Positions 5,501 to 11,359 of a stretch of 11,529 bases of DNA are shown here, in pieces. The DNA is taken from contig JBKPDO010000045.1 of NCBI GenBank assembly GCA_046727955.1, positions 1-11,529 on the forward strand, read 5' to 3'. A program made the position numbers and the translations under genes. This stretch comes from DASVXQ01 sp046727955 (lineage in GTDB: Bacteria; Actinomycetota; CALGFH01). Under the pieces are notes generated by a model. That model was not told the DNA's origin, did not search any database, and worked only from the letters and a program-made list of their open reading frames with translations. Within the stretch, counting starts at the first letter, position 1, and each line of letters starts with the position of its first letter.

Positions 5501-7167
5501 TTAACCGGGCTGTCAACGATTCGTACCGGTGGGCGCTCGCGCAAGCCGAGTTCAACCTCGGTCGACCCGAGCGGGCGCTGGCCGCGCTCCAAGCGCCCGA
5601 CCCGGTCGTCCCCCGAAACCGGGAAGAGGCGCGGCTGCTACTGGGAGTACTCCACGCGACCGCAGCCGACTCCAGCCAAGGGCTTGCGCCACAAGACATG
5701 GTCACGCGCGCGCTGGAGGTCGCGGCGGAATGGTCAGGCGACGAGGAGATCATGGCGGGCTCCCTCGGCCTCGCCATCATGACGGCCGCCAAGATCCCGT
5801 TGCCAGACCAACTCCTTGTGCGACTGGGGACGCTTCAGGAGGACTACTTCGCCCGGTTCCCTGACCCGAAGACCCTGCAACGAATCGACGTCGGGGAGGA
5901 CCTGGACGGTCTTGTGCAGCACATGAAGGAAACCGTGGCGCCTGAAACGGAGGCGCTGCAGGATCTTGCGCGGCGCGTTTGGCTGGGCATCTACCCGCTG
6001 GCCTTCTTCACAGACGTAACGCACCGTTCGTACGCGGAACTGCTCATCACGCGCGCCCTCGGCTGCCGCATCATCGCCGGTGACCCCAGCGTCGCCGACC
6101 AGCAGCGCACCGCCGCCCGTGACGCCCTCGTCGGCGGCGGCGTCGTGATCGACACCAGCGCGCTGCACCTGCTTGGACACACCGGCGTCGCAGACACTCG
6201 CCTGACCGCGCAGTTCGCCCGCATCATCCTGCCCGCGTCGCTTCGCGACGACGTTCTTCGCGCCAACGCCGGTCTCGCAGTCCGCAGCGTCGGAACCCTG
6301 TGGTGGGACTCCGCCCAACAGCGGCCAGCTCTGACGCAGTTCCCGCCTGAGGTAGCCGACGACTGGGCGGTCGAGGCGCAAACACTCGTCGACCGGCTCT
6401 CCCTTGTGGACGTCGTCGCCGACCCCGTCGGGCGGCCAGAGGGGATATTCGACGCGGCGCTGCTCCTTGCCAAAGACCAGCAGCTCCCGCTGTGGGCCGA
6501 CGACCTCGCGCTTCGCCAGGTAGCCGGATCCGCCGGCGTCCGCGCCTTCGGCACGCTCGACCTCATCGGCGTGCTTGTCGAGAGCGGTGCGCTTGCTGGC
6601 GAGGACGAGGACCGAGCCTTGGACGTCCTCGCCAAGGGGGGTGCCGTCGACCTTCCCGTCCTCGACCGCCTGGTTGACTTCGCCCGCGACGCGGGGTGGA
6701 AGCCGGACGGATACGCCGCCCTGCTGCTTGCCAGGCCGCGATCGTGGATCCCGCCGGAGGTAGGCTTCGCCCGATACAAGGCACTGATCGGGGCGCTGCC
6801 CCAAGACACCGATGACACGTCGCTTGCGCACTGGGCCGAAGCCGCCGCGACCGGCCTTGCCTGGTCCAGCCCTCCGCCCGCTCGCCCACGCGCCATCGCC
6901 ACGCTCCTGGCCTGGACAGTCCTCAACAAACCCACCGAAGCCGTGCTGCCGGCGTTGCTCGACGCCGGACAACGCCTGCAGAAGGCCACCGCGCCCGACG
7001 GAGATGTCCTCCCACACCTCGTCGCAATCCTCGCCGAGACCATCAGCCAGGTTGAAGGACCCGCCAAAACAGGGATCGTAATGACACGGCTGCTTGGATC
7101 GCTCGACGACCAACGCCGCACAGCGGCTATGCGGCTGTTCCTACGTCCACCAAGATCGCCTGCATAG
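2578..7167 (+). CDS. Winged helix-nucleosidase-helical repeat-PIN protein
   Basis: About 1529 residues from GTG 2578. (1) Residues 8-70: winged helix-turn-helix of MarR/ArsR type (RRVAAALRISPTTATTALGR, then a wing ending GRAVLWTV). (2) About 117-362: nucleoside phosphorylase/MTA-SAH nucleosidase fold, with E127 in AIPPEYD, the glycine-rich GVAGGL at 195-200, E309 in VDMESYG and D332 in RGLSDLIGD, matching the catalytic Glu, ribose-binding Met-Glu and catalytic Asp of the family. (3) About 440-1075: degenerate TPR-like helical repeats. (4) About 1130-1345: PIN ribonuclease domain, with D1192 in VVIDTSAL, D1224/D1225 in LPASLRDD, D1292 and D1308/D1309 in LWADD. (5) A helical tail. In known bacterial immune proteins (Detocs DtcC) such phosphorylase domains cleave ATP, and PIN domains cut RNA. 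A sensor (helical repeats) with two toxic outputs is inferred. A TTG at 2542 would add 12 residues but lies inside the palindrome. The leader ORF overlaps the GTG. Confidence 0.85.
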   Translation: MSVPEESLTDTERRVVESLMEFGEPASGRRVAAALRISPTTATTALGRLRKLGLVESRVAGRAVLWTVREDAPSVVRLLRRRRAGSSSPARPQGPAPADADRWEPAGSGDAGRSMLTAVVFTAIPPEYDAVRKQLGSCSRARTPIGTRFEVGRIRGDRADWDVYLAEIGMGNAGSAAEVMAAAAAFDPALVLFVGVAGGLKPNDQAQGDVVIAERVYNVHSGKHATGPDGAPEVLSRPVSLPTSHRLTQLVREVARSQWQPQAVLTAGRAPQAHLKPIVAGEVVLADQDSDLRQRIAQRFNDAGAVDMESYGVYEAAHRTETPVLAVRGLSDLIGDKRAAEDHQWQPRAAANAATFAVALLRHADDDDFPPGRRVPPRPPSSPRPVAAPEAERLASEGALDRLAPNLRPWWRRLRLSSPARADAALADLATRSESPIGWLGRTRHRPPSWLREDDNGDAWALLARFAASHGSPHATYAYERAAELAANAGWDTIAALHRLAAAVSLAEHPNADAVGGDPQDAGRAEVLRRLRAEQTTVVGPLAAFLCAAVEDDRDETLNAAGPALRVLGLDPVNLGLPPTTTRINTEASEAALAELAETDPDVVAELRSQILLYLANLRLTDDDTDAALRILALAREMVPAATTPLLLIARAHLQRVAGPTGQRSNVDDTAAVLADVEQMALLARDRRRDWHGPTAEALALAGRARAQSGDFEGALRLLLPPPRGHATDREAADPAVREIASAAATYAGESLLAVELAAGVTDPVERHLLRAVALSRAEGMGDEAERSYRAALENVPDTRPDQLVRALLGMARLGTPITADAKGNIADALARLRRMDPEAADLVEASAALHAGRPRDALVLARQYPESVAAMELAAEAAAAAGQPEEAIRVLERVGRERGDNTLLVQAMLLAADAGRRDDAERLSTRLLTAADPATRRQALQTRLQAAGREGRWQDVADLSRCLLDEEDLGSADVNRAVNDSYRWALAQAEFNLGRPERALAALQAPDPVVPRNREEARLLLGVLHATAADSSQGLAPQDMVTRALEVAAEWSGDEEIMAGSLGLAIMTAAKIPLPDQLLVRLGTLQEDYFARFPDPKTLQRIDVGEDLDGLVQHMKETVAPETEALQDLARRVWLGIYPLAFFTDVTHRSYAELLITRALGCRIIAGDPSVADQQRTAARDALVGGGVVIDTSALHLLGHTGVADTRLTAQFARIILPASLRDDVLRANAGLAVRSVGTLWWDSAQQRPALTQFPPEVADDWAVEAQTLVDRLSLVDVVADPVGRPEGIFDAALLLAKDQQLPLWADDLALRQVAGSAGVRAFGTLDLIGVLVESGALAGEDEDRALDVLAKGGAVDLPVLDRLVDFARDAGWKPDGYAALLLARPRSWIPPEVGFARYKALIGALPQDTDDTSLAHWAEAAATGLAWSSPPPARPRAIATLLAWTVLNKPTEAVLPALLDAGQRLQKATAPDGDVLPHLVAILAETISQVEGPAKTGIVMTRLLGSLDDQRRTAAMRLFLRPPRSPA

Positions 7168-7187
7168 CCGCTTCTGCTCGGCAGCGG

Positions 7188-7310
7188 ATGGCCGTTCGCC
7201 GCGGTTGGCGGCGGAGCTGTCCGCGGGACATGAAAGAGGTCGGGCACGTGCTGGACCTGGAGCCGTCCGCCGTGGCGGACCCCTCGGCCACAGACAACAA
7301 CCTGTTGTGA
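7188..7310 (+). other. Weak 40-codon ORF after the large gene
   Basis: A plus-strand frame from ATG 7188 to TGA 7310 whose second half (from MKEVGHVLDLE on to TDNNLL) is acidic and has coding-like third positions. The first half is arginine-rich and unconvincing, and there is no ribosome site. It stops one base before the tandem repeat at 7311, so it could be the tail of a gene cut by an insertion. I would not call it a gene on this evidence. Confidence 0.2.
7197..7213 (+). terminator. GC-only hairpin after the large gene
   Basis: CGCCGC at 7197-7202 pairs with GCGGCG at 7208-7213 around a 5-nt loop, 30 nt after the TAG of the large gene. No T-run follows. It is a plausible but unproven terminator, and such GC stems also arise by chance at this base composition. 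Confidence 0.35.
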
Positions 7311-7355
7311 CGCGACAGGTTCGTGTCAGTGGTCGCGACAAGATCGTGTCAGTGG
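7311..7355. repeat. Tandem 22-bp repeat, possible insertion-sequence end
   Basis: Two copies of a 22-bp unit (7311-7332 and 7334-7355, period 23) agree at 20 of 22 positions and share TCGTGTCAGTGG exactly. Spaced terminal repeats containing TGT-type ends are known from IS21-like elements, but no transposase gene and no inverted partner copy is present in the window. The unit could instead be a binding site. It lies between the large gene and a truncated gene. Confidence 0.45.
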
Positions 7356-7403
7356 GATCGCCTGACCTGACGGGGCGGGCTCGCGGCCGGGCGCGTGGGT
7401 CGG

Positions 7404-8516
7404 TCAGGTCTTGCGGACCGCGCCGGTGAAGCCGGCCACGAACAGGGTGGCAAACGCCCAGGCCAGCAGCTGCAGCCCCCAGCCCGCGGTGGTGAGCACC
7501 TGCCCGGTGGTACTGGTGGTTGTGTCGCAGTGGTCCCGGATCCCGGTCTTGACCAACGGCAGGCCAAGGTCCAGGCCCACCCCGACCCGCTCCACCGCCG
7601 AGCACCGGGTCCCCGCCGGCGGGTGCGGGCCGGGGCGAGCAACGCCGCCGCGCGCACCAAGGGTGAGCGCCAGGACCACCGCGATCGTGGCCAGGATGAC
7701 GAGAGCTATCAGCGCCCGCCAGGGCTGGTAGCCGTAGCCCAGGGTCAGCCCGGTCAGCCGCGCCCAGGCCCGGTCGGCGCGGCCGGTGAGCGCCTTGCGG
7801 TCGAGCTGGTCTTGCCGCTGGGCCATCAGGATCCTGCGGACCTCACCGTCGTGGCCGGCGGCGCGGTGGGCGCCGGCGAACTGCTGGTACGGCTGCGCCG
7901 CATACGACGGGGTGCCCTCGCGCAGCAGGCGCAGCCACTGGCTCGAGGAGATCTCAAGCGGGAGTCCGGCGTAGGTCAGCCCGTCCAGGGCAAGCCGAGC
8001 CTGGGGGCCGGCGGTGTGCTCCAACCGCGCCGGCGCAAACACCAACTCGCCACGGATCCGCGCCTGTGACAGGTTGAGGGTCACGCCGCTGCCGCCGCCG
8101 ACCGCCTCGAACCCGCCGCGGAGGAAGACACCCTGGTCGACTTGGAGGCTGTCGGCGGTCAGGGCGGGGCCGGTGTCGTTGCGCATCGTCGCGCCGTCGC
8201 ACTCCAGCCTGCCGAGGTGGGCGCCGCGCAGCCGGACCGCGCCAAGCTCGCCCGCGCCGGCCGCCTCGAACCCGGTGCGGAGGAAGACACCCTGGTCGAC
8301 TTGGAGGCTGTCGGCGGTCAGGGCGGGGCCGGTGTCGTTGCGTATCCTCGCGTCGGTGCAGTTAAGTTGGCCGTGGACGTGGGCGTCGAGCAGCCGGACC
8401 GCGCCAAGCTCGCCCGCGCCGGCCGCCTCGAAGGCCACGCGCTCGGGTCCGTGACACCAGGGGCAAGGTGAGCCACTTGTCTGAGCTGTTGCCAACCAAC
8501 GCCAGGTTCGGTGCAC
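7404..8516 (-). CDS. Truncated repeat-rich two-helix membrane protein
   Basis: 370 aa from GTG 8516, with GGAG 7 nt upstream. It belongs to the actinobacterial repeat proteins often labelled 'membrane-associated oxidoreductase' or pentapeptide-like, though no oxidoreductase motif is visible. Beta-helix-like repeats occupy about residues 25-160, with units of the form GFEAAGAGELGAVRL, then LxCxGAxxRNDTGPALTADS, then LQVDQGVFLR. A linker follows, then two hydrophobic helices at about 266-287 and 340-362 with a cysteine-containing loop between them (C305, C330). The first repeat is entered in its middle (RVAFEAAG), and the preceding 24 residues do not resemble the family, so the original 5' end appears lost. 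The good ribosome site means a shortened protein may still be made. Its DNA repeats are nearly identical, implying recent duplication. The function of the family is unknown. Confidence 0.65.
   Translation of the reverse strand: MHRTWRWLATAQTSGSPCPWCHGPERVAFEAAGAGELGAVRLLDAHVHGQLNCTDARIRNDTGPALTADSLQVDQGVFLRTGFEAAGAGELGAVRLRGAHLGRLECDGATMRNDTGPALTADSLQVDQGVFLRGGFEAVGGGSGVTLNLSQARIRGELVFAPARLEHTAGPQARLALDGLTYAGLPLEISSSQWLRLLREGTPSYAAQPYQQFAGAHRAAGHDGEVRRILMAQRQDQLDRKALTGRADRAWARLTGLTLGYGYQPWRALIALVILATIAVVLALTLGARGGVARPGPHPPAGTRCSAVERVGVGLDLGLPLVKTGIRDHCDTTTSTTGQVLTTAGWGLQLLAWAFATLFVAGFTGAVRKT
8118..8342. repeat. 66-bp identical intragenic repeat pair
   Basis: Positions 8118-8183 and 8277-8342 are identical over 66 bp with a period of 159 bp (53 codons). 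A second identical pair of 42 bp lies at 8229-8270 and 8391-8432 (offset 162). Both encode matching segments of the repeat protein. Exact DNA identity points to recent duplication or gene conversion rather than protein-level conservation alone. Confidence 0.85.
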
Positions 8517-8585
8517 GGCGTCGCTCCGCGCGTCGGTACTCGCCGGTGGATCTTCCGGTGAGGACGGTTGGGCCTGCGGCGCGGC

Positions 8586-9130
8586 CTACTCGAGGACGCG
8601 CTCGACCACGGTGGTGCGCTCGCTGGCGCCGGCGCGGAAGTAGCGTCCGGCGGTTTGGACGCTGGCGTGGCCGAGCAGGGCCTGCACCTGCGCGGGGTCG
8701 GCACCGCCCTGCCGCAGCCGGGTGGCGTAGGTGTGCTGCAGCCGATAGGGCCGAAGCCCGGCAATGCCGGCCTGGCGGCCGGCGGCGAGTACGACTTGGG
8801 TGATGCCGGAGACCGACAGCGGGCCGCGCTGGCCCAGCCACAGCGGGCGGGGTGGTTGCCGCGCTCCTGCAGCCACGCCGCGATGCGCTCGCGGGCGCGC
8901 GCCGACAGCGGGACCGTGCGGACTTGGTCGCCCTTGCCCAGCAGGCGGACCTGGCCGGTCCGCGGGGTGATCGCGACGTCGTCGACCGCAAGCCGCGCGC
9001 ACTCCTCGGCGCGGGCACCGGCGTACATCAGCATCGCGATGATCGCTGCGTCGCGGTGGCCGCGCCGGTCGGCGGCCCGCTCGAGGGCGCCCTGCTGGGC
9101 AGGGGTGCTCGCTCTGGCCCGCTGGCACGG
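8586..9130 (-). pseudogene. Tyrosine recombinase remnant, truncated and frameshifted
   Basis: The catalytic domain of a phage-integrase/XerC-D-type recombinase is recognisable in two frames. The first (about 9130-8853) reads STPAQQGALERAADRRGHRD, then MLMYAGARAEECARL with the first catalytic arginine, then GKGDQVRTVPL with the beta-hairpin lysine, up to ERGNHP. A one-base loss near 8845-8853 then moves the frame to LWLGQRGPLSVSGITQVVLA, RPYRLQHTYATRLRQGGADP, LLGHAS and GRYF with the tyrosine. The whole N-terminal core-binding domain is missing, with an in-phase TGA at 9131-9133. The usual HxxR (PHDLRHT) reads PYRLQHT, so both His and Arg are lost. Three independent defects indicate a dead gene. 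A sequencing error could explain the frameshift but not the rest. Confidence 0.8.
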
Positions 9131-9193
9131 TCACCCGAATGCGTAGGCCACCGTGGTCTTGACGGGATCAGCCTGCGCGCGAGCCACGGTCGG

Positions 9194-9340
9194 ATGGAGC
9201 TGCTGATCCGCTGCCCGCACGGCCACGACCCGCACGCCGTCTACGTCGCCGACGCCATGGCGTTGCAAGAGCGGTGCAGGACAGCGACCAGAAATCGCCG
9301 TGGCGCATGGGGCATGTGTAGTATTCTTGGTCCATGGTGA
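9194..9340 (+). other. Possible small coding relic before the DUF4238 gene
   Basis: A plus-strand frame, MELLIRCPHGHDPHAVYVAD onward, has almost every third base G or C up to about 9276, and the same frame is open and coding-like back to about 9143. The matching minus-strand frame contains a stop, which favours plus-strand coding. No ribosome site precedes the ATG. The tail after 9276 loses the coding pattern and its TGA overlaps the DUF4238 ATG. It is probably a fragment left between the dead recombinase and the next gene, or a very small gene. No family is recognised. Confidence 0.25.
9322..9327 (+). promoter_or_regulatory. -10 box TATTCT before the DUF4238 gene
   Basis: TATTCT lies 6 nt before ATG 9334, the leaderless spacing; an overlapping TAGTAT at 9319-9324 is an alternative -10. 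There is no Shine-Dalgarno sequence before the ATG, which supports a leaderless transcript. Confidence 0.5.
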
Positions 9341-10431
9341 ATCTGGTGCATCGACAGCATGTAGTTTCGAACTTCTACCTGCGGGGATTTGCCGACGATC
9401 GCAAGCAGGTTCGCCGCGTTGAGCTGCCCGGCGATAAGCGGTATAACGTTGCAACCAACAACGCCAGTGTGGTCAAAGACTTCTACACGATCACCTTGCC
9501 AGACGGGACGCGCAGCGACGCCTTCGAGCGGATGTTTAGCGGTATCGAAGATGTAGCATCGTCGGCCCTACGGGCCGTGGTTTCGGAGGGGGTATGGCCA
9601 CTTGTGGGAGAACGGCGTGAGGCGCTAGCCGCGTGGGCGGCTCTTCAGCACCTGCGCAGCGAAGGTGTCCGTAACAGCCAGGTCCAGATGCAAGCGCAGA
9701 TGATCCGGCTGGTGGTTGGCGTCTCGGGCAAGGAGGCTTTGCGTGAACTCATCTCTCGTGCTGAGGGTCGGGATGTAGATGACGTGGAGCTTGACGCAGA
9801 GTGGGCTGACCTGACCAAGCCAAGCGGTCCGAACCTCATCCCTGATCCGGTGCAGCACTTAAGAATGCTGGTCGACCTTTGGCCGCCCACCATCAAGCAG
9901 ATGATGGCTCGAACCTGGACCCTCGTTCGATTCCAGCGTCGGTGTTTGATCACCTCGGACCACCCGGTGTCGTTGGCAGTCGGCCGGAACTACCCGAAGT
10001 ATAGGGGGGTTGGACTTGTGACCGCCGAATCGTTTGTCCTTCCTCTCAGCCGACGAGTCGGGCTCATGATGGGCGAGATTGACAGACAGGCTGTTCCCGA
10101 GTTGGAGTTGTCGGGAACTACAAAGCTGGCTCGGAGTTTCGTCCACGAGACTATCCGCGGCGCGCGCAGGTATCTCTACCACCATCCGGATGACGATCCC
10201 CTTGCTGGCCTTGATTTGCCTGACCCTAGCTCCCAGGAGTGGGGCGATATAGGTGACGATTGGATTCGAGAAGAAGGTCTCTTCGGAGATTTTCGCGAGA
10301 ACCCGAGCAGAAAGAAGCAGATGAAGGCGCTGCGGTCCATGAAATCCGGTCGCTCCGGACGTGGTATGACGATCATGGATTTGACCTGGCCAATTCCGAA
10401 TCGCCGGACTAACATTCGACGGCCGCAGTGA
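9334..10431 (+). CDS. DUF4238 family protein
   Basis: 365 aa from ATG 9334. It matches the DUF4238 pattern: an N-terminal HRQHVVSNFYLRGFA (H9, F14, Y15, L16, F19), a segment around DAFERMFSGIEDVASSALR (62-80), a helical middle, and ITSDHPVSLA (206-215) in the second half. The biochemical function of the family is not established; the conserved His and Ser-Asp-x-Pro suggest an active or binding site, but that is inference. There is no signal peptide or membrane helix. The C-terminus is basic (KKQMKALRSMKSGRSGRG). Codons are clearly less GC-rich than in the neighbours, with many T- and A-ending triplets, which points to acquisition from another source. It has a leaderless-type start and stands alone, next to a dead integrase, as expected for cargo of a mobile region. 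Confidence 0.8.
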   Translation: MVNLVHRQHVVSNFYLRGFADDRKQVRRVELPGDKRYNVATNNASVVKDFYTITLPDGTRSDAFERMFSGIEDVASSALRAVVSEGVWPLVGERREALAAWAALQHLRSEGVRNSQVQMQAQMIRLVVGVSGKEALRELISRAEGRDVDDVELDAEWADLTKPSGPNLIPDPVQHLRMLVDLWPPTIKQMMARTWTLVRFQRRCLITSDHPVSLAVGRNYPKYRGVGLVTAESFVLPLSRRVGLMMGEIDRQAVPELELSGTTKLARSFVHETIRGARRYLYHHPDDDPLAGLDLPDPSSQEWGDIGDDWIREEGLFGDFRENPSRKKQMKALRSMKSGRSGRGMTIMDLTWPIPNRRTNIRRPQ

Positions 10432-10543
10432 AGTATAACGGAGAGCCCGTGGACCTTTCGTCAATGCATTCTTGGACGCTGCTCGGAGGGACTTGGGCGA
10501 CCCCAATATAACATCTCGACCCGGCCCATCTCGGGCAGGCAGT

Positions 10544-10562
10544 AGGGGAGTTGCCATCCCCT
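10544..10562 (-). terminator. Small hairpin after the 51-aa microprotein
   Basis: AGGGGA at 10544-10549 pairs with TCCCCT at 10557-10562 around a 7-nt loop, 4 nt after the minus-strand stop at 10567. It also lies beyond the convergent DUF4238 gene. It is a weak stem without a T-run, so it is tentative. Confidence 0.3.
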
Positions 10563-10566
10563 GACG

Positions 10567-10722
10567 CTAGCTCGGGCCGCCGCGTCGGGACTGGAGCCAG
10601 GCAGCAATGACCGTGGCGAGGCCGGTTATCACGGCAACGATGATGGCGCCGAACGCGGAGATGAGGGCAACGACAACGGTGATAAGCGCAACCACAACGG
10701 CGTCAGAGAGCTGGACGCACAC
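10567..10722 (-). CDS. 51-aa hydrophobic membrane microprotein
   Basis: A short minus-strand frame from GTG 10722 to TAG 10567. After MCVQLSDA it has an almost unbroken hydrophobic stretch at about residues 8-41 (VVVALITVVVALISAFGAII, then VAVITGLATVIAA), long enough for one long or two short helices with a glycine hinge, and then WLQSRRGGPS. CAGGGG lies 9 nt upstream of the GTG, a good ribosome site. The frame is open further upstream but without another start. The basic C-terminus suggests a cytoplasmic tail. It converges with the DUF4238 gene and diverges from the four-cysteine gene. In size and layout it resembles the Arg-tail microprotein at 2278-2397 and holin-like or type I toxin peptides, but no family can be assigned. 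Confidence 0.6.
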   Translation of the reverse strand: MCVQLSDAVVVALITVVVALISAFGAIIVAVITGLATVIAAWLQSRRGGPS

Positions 10723-10826
10723 TGGCGGGCACCCCTGTACCGCCTCGCCGCATTCCCGCCGCTCGCATAGAGTCGGGTAGCGTCTCAGCCGTTTGGGACC
10801 GAGCCCGTGCGTATGTCGTTGGCGGG

Positions 10827-10832
10827 TAGGAT
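10827..10832 (+). promoter_or_regulatory. -10 box TAGGAT, leaderless type
   Basis: TAGGAT lies exactly 6 nt before ATG 10839, with no Shine-Dalgarno site between them. This is the typical layout for an actinobacterial leaderless gene. No clear -35 was found. Confidence 0.6.
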
Positions 10833-10838
10833 AGCGCC

Positions 10839-11213
10839 ATGAACGCTGCCCTACCAGTCGACCCGGGCCGAGTAGAGATTCGCTGCGAGGATTGCGCCCG
10901 GGACCTCGGCAGGGCCGCGCCGGTGCTCATGGTCGCCGCCCTAGATACGAAGGGCTGGGAACTCATCGGCCTTGGCCAGCGGCGGCCCAAAGCCCGCCCG
11001 GGGCCGAAGCCCCTTGAGGGCCTTGTGACCGAGAACACGTCGCGCAGGCTCGACGGCCGGAGCATCAACCAGCATCATGTGCGGGGCCGGGTGGTCGAGC
11101 TTGCGTGCCGCCGCTGCAGGCGCTCGGGACGGCGTCGACGCCGGGTGCTGTACGGGCTGGCTGACGCGGCCCGGGCCGCCGGGCGCAACGATGCCTACCT
11201 GGGTCTCCGCTAG
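10839..11213 (+). CDS. Small four-cysteine protein, probable zinc ribbon
   Basis: 124 aa from ATG 10839. Two CxxC knuckles are visible, C16-x2-C19 (IRCEDCARDLG) near the start and C90-x2-C93 (ELACRRCRRSG) near the end. Together they could hold one zinc ion in a zinc-ribbon fold. Between them lie a short hydrophobic strand region (APVLMVAALDT) and a basic, proline-rich linker that looks disordered (QRRPKARPGPKP). After the second knuckle comes a run of arginines (RRSGRRRRRVLYG) and a short helix. The basic character suggests nucleic-acid binding, but the family is not recognised. The start is supported by the TAGGAT box 6 nt upstream. It is divergent from the 51-aa membrane microprotein and convergent with the gene at the right edge. 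Confidence 0.7.
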   Translation: MNAALPVDPGRVEIRCEDCARDLGRAAPVLMVAALDTKGWELIGLGQRRPKARPGPKPLEGLVTENTSRRLDGRSINQHHVRGRVVELACRRCRRSGRRRRRVLYGLADAARAAGRNDAYLGLR

Positions 11214-11220
11214 CAGCGGC

Positions 11221-11334
11221 TCAGCCCGGACGCTTCCTCCGCTCCCGCGCCAAGGCGACGAGCGTCTTCCGGTCCTCCCGCTTGAGTGCGACGAAGCCCC
11301 GGACTCCCGAACGTGGTCTCGCCGTAGCTTCCAG
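11221..11334 (-). pseudogene. Coding-like stretch without a start codon
   Basis: A minus-strand frame ending at TGA 11221-11223 reads like real protein (RSGVRGFVALKREDRK, then TLVALARERRKRPG), but has no ATG, GTG or early TTG upstream. The first candidate is CTG 11334. The frame begins just after the gene ending at 11360 and is in another phase. It could be a gene fragment, a frameshifted extension of that gene, or a small CTG-started gene. The reading is based on sequence character only. Confidence 0.3.
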
Positions 11335-11359
11335 CGCAAACCAACGATTGGCTGAGCGG

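Noticed and set aside
5734..7113. A 459-codon open frame on the minus strand
   Set aside because: It is antisense to the PIN half of the large gene. Its composition and lack of any domain pattern mark it as a high-GC shadow, as for the other long antisense frames at 5991-7247 and 3307-4182.
7311..7355. A short CRISPR array
   Set aside because: There are only two copies, with a 1-nt gap between them, no spacers, and no cas genes.
8118..8432. Recombination sites or a mobile repeat
   Set aside because: The repeats are in phase with codons of the repeat protein (159 and 162 bp offsets) and are explained as protein repeat units.
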